64,000 nucleotides of DNA, from NCBI GenBank assembly GCA_029204225.1, contig CM055099.1, positions 65,375,852-65,439,851 on the forward strand. The letters run 5' to 3'. Shown here in pieces: positions 47,419-56,600 of the stretch. The stretch is from Diphasiastrum complanatum. Taxonomy: Eukaryota; Streptophyta; Lycopodiopsida; Lycopodiales; Lycopodiaceae. Under the pieces are notes generated by a model that ran no database searches, had not been told where the DNA came from, and saw nothing but the letters and a program-made list of their open reading frames with translations. Position 1 is the stretch's first letter, and each line of letters opens with the position of its first letter. The translations under genes were made by a program, and so were the position numbers.

Positions 47419-50400
47419 CTCTCTCTCGCCCCCCCCCCCCCCGGGGCCCCATCCACACCACCTTCGGATTGGAGTGTGGAATTATGCTGGCATACATTCA
47501 TCCTCTACAGCAGGGGACCTTGTTGATTTTATCACAGACAGAGATATATTATTCTTCATGAGAGCCCGGAGCGAGGACTTCCTTCTTTTTCTGGATATAG
47601 ATGGGACTCAGTATTCCGACGAGAGACTAGATCTGCCAGTGCCCGAGGTTCAGGTGGGGTCGCCTGCTTGTATAGAGAGACTCTCCATTCGAGTATTGAC
47701 TTCATCCGACATGACGAGCATGCCCCCTAGATATGGACTCGCATCGTGGGTCAGGATATTGGTTTCGATAGAGACCTTTTTATTGCAGCATGTGTTACTT
47801 TCCACCAGAGTCCTCGTCTTTTGTTGAGGGTATTGGATCTCCATACTAGGACCTCTCACCAAATATTATCAGATTCTCAGAGCGGGGGCATATACTCCTC
47901 ACAGGGGATCTCTTCGAGACAGACAGAGTTCTTCGACACCACTGATCAGCTGCGTGTTCGTGCCCTTGACAGTGATATGATTGGGGTTACTAGGACCTCC
48001 ACGGACAGTTTGGGACCTACTACTTCACATGGTGAGCACTTACTACAATTCGAAGAGGCACATGAGCTAGCCATTTATAATGGCTTACCTTGTTGGCCAC
48101 ATTCAAACAGCTATACATGCCATCCTCACAATGGAGGACAGGTGTCGTTGACTATCTCAGGGGTCACCATCCTTTGTACCCATAGTCTTTGATTTCCACG
48201 TTTCCCCCACCACCCTTTCTAATCACTCATTTCTCTCCTTCGATATCGGCCACCTTCCACCCATTCATTCATCTACACTACCCATGCTTACCCGAGCACC
48301 CACGTACACATTCGATCCCATTCACATGCCACTGTACCGGCAGTCCTTGGCTTCACTTTTACACTCCTTTCCTCAAGATAGTCCATTCGACACCCAAGCT
48401 ACTTTTCTCACCACCTCTCTCCACACGGCTGCCTCACTAACCCTCCCCACAAAACCCCATCCCAAAAAATCTCGACGCACAGCTCGACCATTGCACCCTC
48501 CATGGTACGATACCGAGTGCCTCTTCATCAATCAGTAGCCTATTCACGTATCCGTGCTCCACATATGCTCCGATCTTCCCGACGCTCTTACCATCGTGTT
48601 CTCTGCCGTAAGAAGCGTTCCTATGGTGATTCTGAAGGCAAACATCTTATTGACCTCCTTTTCAGTTCTTCGGGCGCTTTTTGGCGTGAGTTCATTCCTC
48701 GCTCTCCACCACCTCTCCTGAAGGACCTCCGCATTTGGACTGATTATGTTACTAGCTTGTATACCGTCCCCACCGGCTCACCTATCTCTATATCTCCACG
48801 ACCATCTGAGTTCTCCTTCTTCACATCTGACATGGTACTTGCAGCCATTAAGAAGATGAAGTCCCACAAGGCCAGAGACATTGAAGATCTTGAGTCTGAA
48901 CTCCTTTCCCATGCCTCTGACTTACTCGCTCCCACTATAGCCATCCTTATTAATTCCGCAGTGGTTTCTGGTTTCCCATCATCCTGGTGCACTAACATTA
49001 TCCACCCCATCCATAAGAATGGTGACCCCGTGATTCCGAATAACTACCGCACCATCATGATTGTACTATACTTCAGTCTGTTGTAAGCTCAGAGGCGGAG
49101 ACTAGGAGACTACATGCTATGGGTCAAGCAAGTTTTCGAGCCCAATATTCTACTGTAGATCACATCTTCACATTGCGGGCCCTGATTGAGGAGGCTAGGC
49201 ACAGGAGAGAGAGGGTTTACTATTGTTTTGTGGACTTTAGGAAAGCCTTTGATTCTGTTCCTCGCTCATTGCTCATCCAGAGACTCCAAGACCTCGGCTT
49301 CTCCACCGACATTGTCCTTGCTGTGATGGCACTTTATGAGCGTGTCCTGGGATGTTTCCGCATAGCAGTGGCATATCCGATCACATTTGGAGCACTATTG
49401 GGGTGAAGCAAAGTTGCTCCCTCTCACCAATCCTCTTTGGCTTGTATATTGATGAGTTGGAGAGAGTCATTACACAGTTTGGTGGTGCTGGTTGCAGGCT
49501 TGGGGACATCCTGATTGCTATCCTCCTTTATGCCGATGTGTACAAGTCTCCCCTCTTCACACTGGGCCAGCCTTTCATGATTACAGACCACCATCCTAGC
49601 TCGGTTGATTCGAGCGAAGCCTTCTGTTCCACATGAGATTCTCCTGGACGAGTTTGCAGTTCCACCTATACAGATCAAGGCAACTCTTCAGCTCACTACC
49701 TTTATACAGAGGATACATGCGTTACCAGAGATAGACAGACGATACATACAGATTGCACTATCCTCCTCACAACGACTCCATGATCAAGGCTACCGGTTAT
49801 CATAGTTCTCTCAGGCATCTCACCTTCTACTTGAGTCATTTGGTATCTCTATCATAGAGCTTCCTTTAGGCACCCATCAGTATATCAAACGATTCCTCTA
49901 TCGCGCATATCTAGAACGGACTTGGCGTAACCAGTTAGGGGTTAAGCCAGCTTTCTACCAGACCCATTTTTTGGAGCTGGATGCATCAGGGACCCCGGTC
50001 ATGCCACGCTACTTGGATATCACATTGCCTCATATTCACACCCCAGCATTTTACCTCACAGCCATTGATTACTTCATTCTTTCCGAGGTGGAGATCGCGT
50101 GATTTAGTGCCTGAGGAGGAGGAATATGACGATGACGAGGATGACAACCGCTCACATGCTCATAGAGATCAGAGACAGTGTACTTCCCACCATCACGTTA
50201 CTACTAGGATCACCAGACAACCTACGCAGAGACATACTACCACACATGCTCATGCTCACAGACGACGCCGGCAAGCTCCAGTGCCTTCTCATGTTGTAGC
50301 TCACATTACATCTTTTTACAGCATCAGCACAGCAGCAGCAGCACAGTCTTGACATCTTGACATGGATACATGTGATTATTATGCGCACACACACACTCTC

Positions 50401-50535
50401 GCAGACGTGTCTAGATTAGTTTGTACTAGATGTTTTCTTTATTATAGTTTTGGAGATGTTTTATACGTTACCACATACTTGACATCTACTTCATTAGTCT
50501 TATATGCCTTTTGGCATGGAAAAGACATTAATAAA

Positions 50536-50612
<77 letters not shown>

Positions 50613-53600
50613 CAGTCAGGAAAACAATCCATAGAGGAACTCATTGAGCAATCACCGTAAGCATGAAGCTATAAGGGAGAGTGCAAGGCTGCTGATAAAT
50701 TGAAGTATCAAGAAAATTCAAAGCTCGAAGATCTGCAAGTGTGACAGACATAGAGCGATTCTGGGGAGAACTGATTGGTTCTAGTCAGTATTGAGCGCCG
50801 CGCTACTGGTGTTGGGCTGCTAGAACGCTCCATCAGCACTGTCCTACTGCATGGCTCCATGTAACAAACGGGGGGGAGGTAACTCCCCCCACTCTCCACC
50901 ATGCCCTACTGTCTCGGAAGCTAAACCAAGCCCTACCAGCCCGGAAACCACCTCCCTGTCCATCGCATCTGAGTTTGTGGTACATGCTGCCATCGTACCT
51001 ACTTCAAGTCTGTCCATTGCATCTGCATCTGATTTGTCCATCGCATCTGCATCTTCCAAGACAGATGCCCACCCTGTTGCCGAAACATTTGCGGTTAATC
51101 AACTACCTACAATTGATTATACCCCTTCCAAACCTACTGAAGGCCTCTTTGCCTATGACATCAGCTTTATTCAGCAACAAATCCTTGGACTCAAAAGACA
51201 ATTACACTTCTTTGAAATTGAGAATGGCGAGCTGGTTTTGGATCTCTGTGGGGTTACAGAGCGAATGGACCAGCTTGAAAAAGAAAATGTGCATCTTAAG
51301 CAACGGATTGCAAAACATATCCCGCAAAAGAATGTTATGGAGGAGACTTCGAACAAAATATCCAGCCTTGAAAAACAAGTGGAAGAAACGAAGACATGGG
51401 CAGCGCGTCTCAAAAACGATGGTAAGGCTGAGTCTTCAAGCTCGGTTCAACATGCATTTGTGAATTCTACACTAGAAAATGTCTTTTCAATTCTTTGGTC
51501 ATTGTTTGGGGCTTTCTCAGGACCGCTTTCTTGCAGTTTGTTACTTTGCACCGCAAACATCATCTTTTTTCTAGGCTCTCTCAGATGATATAGTCAGCTT
51601 TGCACAATGAGGCCTTATTCTTTTAGCAAGGGATTTTAATGCTCGCACGAGCATCGGGCAGGCTGATTTCATGCAGAGAGTGACTTTCTACAGGTTCACA
51701 CACTAGATATGGAATTGGACAGGACCTCACAGGATGCAGATACTCCGGCTACCACTTTGGAGAGCAGCTGATTGGTTTAGCAGAGACCCATTCCTTAGCC
51801 ATATTGAATGGCCTTCATTGCTGGCCTTTATCGTCTTATTTTACCTGTCACCCACATGGAGGAGGACATAGTGTTGTTAACTACCTCATTGGGTCACCGG
51901 CCTTGATCCCATTTCTTCATACCTTCCACATTATACGTCCTACCATTTCTGATCACTCCCTCCTACTTCTATCCCTTGGACACAATATTACCACGGTCAC
52001 AACACACCATCCCACTTATCACCACTGCCCGGTTTTCTCTCCATCTGGTCTTCCCGTTTACACCGAGTCCTTAATCACTTTTCTCCATGACTTTCCCTTC
52101 ATCTCGTCGGTAGACCAACAAGCTGTCTTTTTATCTCCATCTCTTTTGCAATCTGCCAATACTGCCTATCCTACGAAAACCTTCTCTTCCCATAAACGCA
52201 CCCACAACAGATGGTATGATAGAAAATGCTTCTCACTGCATAAACAAGTTGTTTACACTAGATACCACTCTCCTCACACCCTAGCCTTGAAACAAAAGGA
52301 ATATCACAAAGTGACTCTGAAAAAAAATACAACCTATCTACAGTCCTTGGGACAAAAACTCGTTGATGCTATTGCCTCCCCATCCTCCTATTTCTTTTGG
52401 CGTATGTTCTCTAAAAACCCTTATAAACCCGCTCCTGTTGCTATAGAGTCATGGATAAATTATGCTACCAAGCTTTATACAGTAGACTCTCTTTCCATTT
52501 CTCTTTCCCCACGCCCTTCAGAATTCACCCTCTTCACCACGTCCATGGTTGAAAACGCCATTCAAAATGGTCAAACCCATAGAGCCACCGATGTTGACCT
52601 CCTAAGCATGGACTTCCTAAAACCAGTTGCTCACATTATTGCCCCGTACATTTCCCATATCTTTAACCAATATGTCATCTTCAACCTCCCCACATCTTAG
52701 TGCACCAACGTTTTACACCCTATCCTCAAAGCCGGGGATCCTTTGAATGTAGACAACTACCGCACTATTATGATTAGTCATACTATGGCCAAGCTATATG
52801 GATCCGATTTGCAGTCAATTATCAGCTCACAGGCAGAGACAGAGGGTTACATGCTATGGGACAAGCAGGTTTTCGCGCTGGCTACTCCACGGCTGACCAA
52901 ATATTCATCCTGAGATGTATTATTGAGGAGGCTAAGATCAAGAAACAGAGGGTTTATTGTTGCTTTGTGGACTTCCGCAAAGCCTTTGATTTTGTTCCGA
53001 GACACCTTTTACTTCAGTGCCTGCTAGTATCGCTTGGCTTTTCTTAGGATATCATTGCTGCTATCATCACATTGTATGAGAGAGTGTTGGCTCACTTTCG
53101 AGATGGTGATGGATGGTCCTCTTATATTCATAGTACAGTGGGAGTTAAACAGGGATGTCCTTTATCCCCTACTCTCTTTGCTCTATACATTGATGATCTT
53201 GAACGGATTATTAGGGAAGAGGGCGGAGATGGTTCTCTGTTAGCATATATGATTATCCCTATTCTGTAGGAAATAGAAGCCTAAGGATCCAGGATCTTAA
53301 CTATTCAATCACACAAAGCATTCTCAAAAGAAAGAGAGAGATGGCTAAAAACCCTCTTGTAGAAACTCGTGGACAGCCAAGGAGAATAGTCAGTATTGCT
53401 TACAAAAGTGTCTCATACAAATGGGATGCACACATATATGTAGTCCAAGATGAATATCTAACTTCATGACTATTGGCTATCCAACTACTTGACTATTGGC
53501 TATCCAACTTTCTATAAGTTACATAGAAAGAATAAGGTACCTCCAATATGTCAAGTTGGGGTACTTAATGTCACAATTAGGCCTAGTGGACCCATGAGTC

Positions 53601-56600
53601 CCTACCAAGTTAATTTCATACTAACTTAGCTAACTCTAAGTTTAGTAGGCCTAATATAGTAAATGACCATGGTTACACAACTCTCAACCTTTTCGGTAAG
53701 TAACCTATGGTAATGTAAGAAATTCCATTTACATTCCAACACCCTCCTTAAATGGAAATGCATAACATAACATGAAGTAACTTCTCGAAAGAGAAAAATG
53801 CAACTTGATGTCCGAACTTCATGTCCTCAAATAAACTTCGCACCAAAGTAGTCGAAATCTCATCCCCAATCATGTCCAACATATAAAGGAAAAGAATGCG
53901 TAATAATGAAGCATCAAGTCTAAGGGTGAGGATTTGCATGCTCCATCCGAAGTAGCGAACCAACATAAACTCGGCAATAAGTCGAAACATGGACCTGTAA
54001 TCCATCATAGGCTCCCACATTTTTCGAAAATACTTCTTACCATAAGGACAATAAAAAAGAGTACCAAACTCTTTTGGCATCACATCCTCCCGAACCTTAC
54101 CATCAATGACTTGCTCACATAGAATAGGCAATGTACCAACATCATGATGAAGAGTAAGTGTAGAACCAAAAAAATCAGCACGAGGTACTGATTTTAAAGA
54201 GGCATGTGCCTTCCTTTCATAGTAAGACATTTCTTTGTTGTCCTGCAAAGTCTCCAATAGCCGACAAGGAACTATTATGGGCTGTTCAACACTTTGCTGC
54301 CCAAAGTGTTCCCAACCATGTTGTCCATAATCTTCCGCAGGCTGTTCCTGAAGCATAATGGGGTCGCTCATGATGTAAAATGGACTGTAAATGACCAAAA
54401 GAAGATGACTGAACCTGTTGTCCAACGTCTTCATGCATCAACGATGGCATCATCAAAGCTGTCCCTCGAAGAGGCATGGGATGACATAGAAGATTCTTCA
54501 AGTAATGAAAAATTCTCTCCAAACAAATGCTCACTCTTAACACTTTGAACAAAAGTACTAATTGACACATGTTGACTCCCTCCTCAATTAGTACAAAAAG
54601 GTTCCAAAGAGTGCTCGAATTTTTCAGCCTTTGCTAAAACATCAAATTGAAAAGGTTCCGCATGAAACTTTTCACTAATGCATCCATCATATGCATCAAC
54701 TTGCGGTGACTTGAAAAAAGAAGATCGTTTCAACATCTACTCAATGTATCGTTGTTGAGAGATAAAAATTCCAGCCCCATGTGAAAGATCAACAAGAACC
54801 CAAGTGTGGTTCTTCATGAGTGAGTTATACTCCTCTTGCATCGCATCCTCCCAACATGGGCTGTCCAACAGCCTTACCTTTGTCAACACTTTGCTATCCA
54901 AAGTGTTCCGAACTTGGACCTTGTTGTCCAATGTTTTCCGAACTTGGACCTTGTTGTCCAATGTCTTCAATAGGCTGCTCTTCACCATAAATAGGTTCTT
55001 CTTGATAAACTACGGGCTGCAAAATTGAAGAAGTAGTGGGCTGTCCACTAGAAGTTGATGGCAGTCCCTTATCTTCATGATTAGATGGCAAAACCAAATC
55101 TGGAAATATTTCAAGATATGCATCATGGGGGAAGTCCCCTTTCATGACATGACTGGGCGTAACATCATAGAAGGTCTTTTCATCAAAACGAACATCACAA
55201 CTCACTATGATTTTATTAGTATCCATATTAAACAACCTATAGCCCTTGCTTTCGTTACTATAGCCAACAAATATGCATTTAACTCCTTTATCATCAAGCT
55301 TGGTTTTTAGCTTATCAAGAATGAAAGCATAAGCCGTGCAACCAAAGATGCGTAAGTGAGAAACAGTAGGCTTCTTACCATACCAAACTTCATAAGGAGT
55401 TAATACCTTCAAGGCTTTAGTAGGACACCGATTACTAATGTAAGCCGCCGTTATAACCACTTCAGCCCAAAACTTGTGAGGTAGGCCCTTTGCCTTGAGC
55501 ATGCATCGAGCCATTTCCATGATAGTGCGATTCTTTCTTTCGGCAACACCATTTTGTTGAGGTGTGAAAAGAGTTGTCATTTGATGATGGATACCTTTGC
55601 TTTGAAGATAAGTACCGAACTTATTCTTTATATATTCCCCTCCTCGGTCGGTACGTAGGATCTTCAAAGGGGCCCGAACTGATTTTCTATCATTGCTAAA
55701 AAAATCCTTAAAGCGTTGAAAAACTTCATATTTTGCCTTCATAGGATAAATCCATGTAAATCTTGAAAGGTCATCAAAAGAAGTAACAAAGTATTTACAC
55801 CTTCCAATGGATTCGATCCTCATTGGACCACATACATCACTATGAACCAAATCAAATTTGCCATCAACTCGAATAGTTCCATCAATTGGAAAAGCTTGCC
55901 TTTGAAATTTTCCATGTATGCATCCTTCGCATACATGTCCTTCGGGATGCTCAATATTCGGAATGTCTTCAACAATATTGAATCTCTTCAACATCTTCAA
56001 GCTAGCAAAGTTGAGATGTCCAAACCTAGCATTGAAGTCCCATAAATGCCTAGCTCTCTATTGTCCAAAGCTAGTATCCGTAAGAGATCCGTTTGGCATC
56101 TTCACATCATCTAACGCAATCTAGTGACCCATCGTTCGAGCACTAAAATCCCATCTGTCATCCTCACATCAATTATACGACCAAGGTCATCACTCATCGC
56201 GATTCTCTCAGCCCTCTTGACTATTGGTACAAATGGCATTTCCATATCTCATCTTCCCAAGCATTCCCATCCATAGATTAAGAGGTACATACAATGTGTA
56301 TATATTTAGAGAGTTTAGCAGGGCCCTTTGGGGGTCAAGCTTGACTTTCATCATACTCATTTCCTTGAGATGGATGCTACTAGAGGATTGACACTACCCT
56401 GCTATTTGAACTCTAGATTATCTCATAGCCTTAGATGTATTGTGCGACAGCTCGGAGTCTCTCCTCATCAGTTATATGTTGAGATTGGACGCTTTCAAGA
56501 TATTGCACGAGAGGAGAGAAGTTGCCGCTTATGTACACTGGATGAGGTGGAGTCAAAGGAGCACTTTACTTTCTGGTGCCTAGTATGCTAAGAGGTCGAA

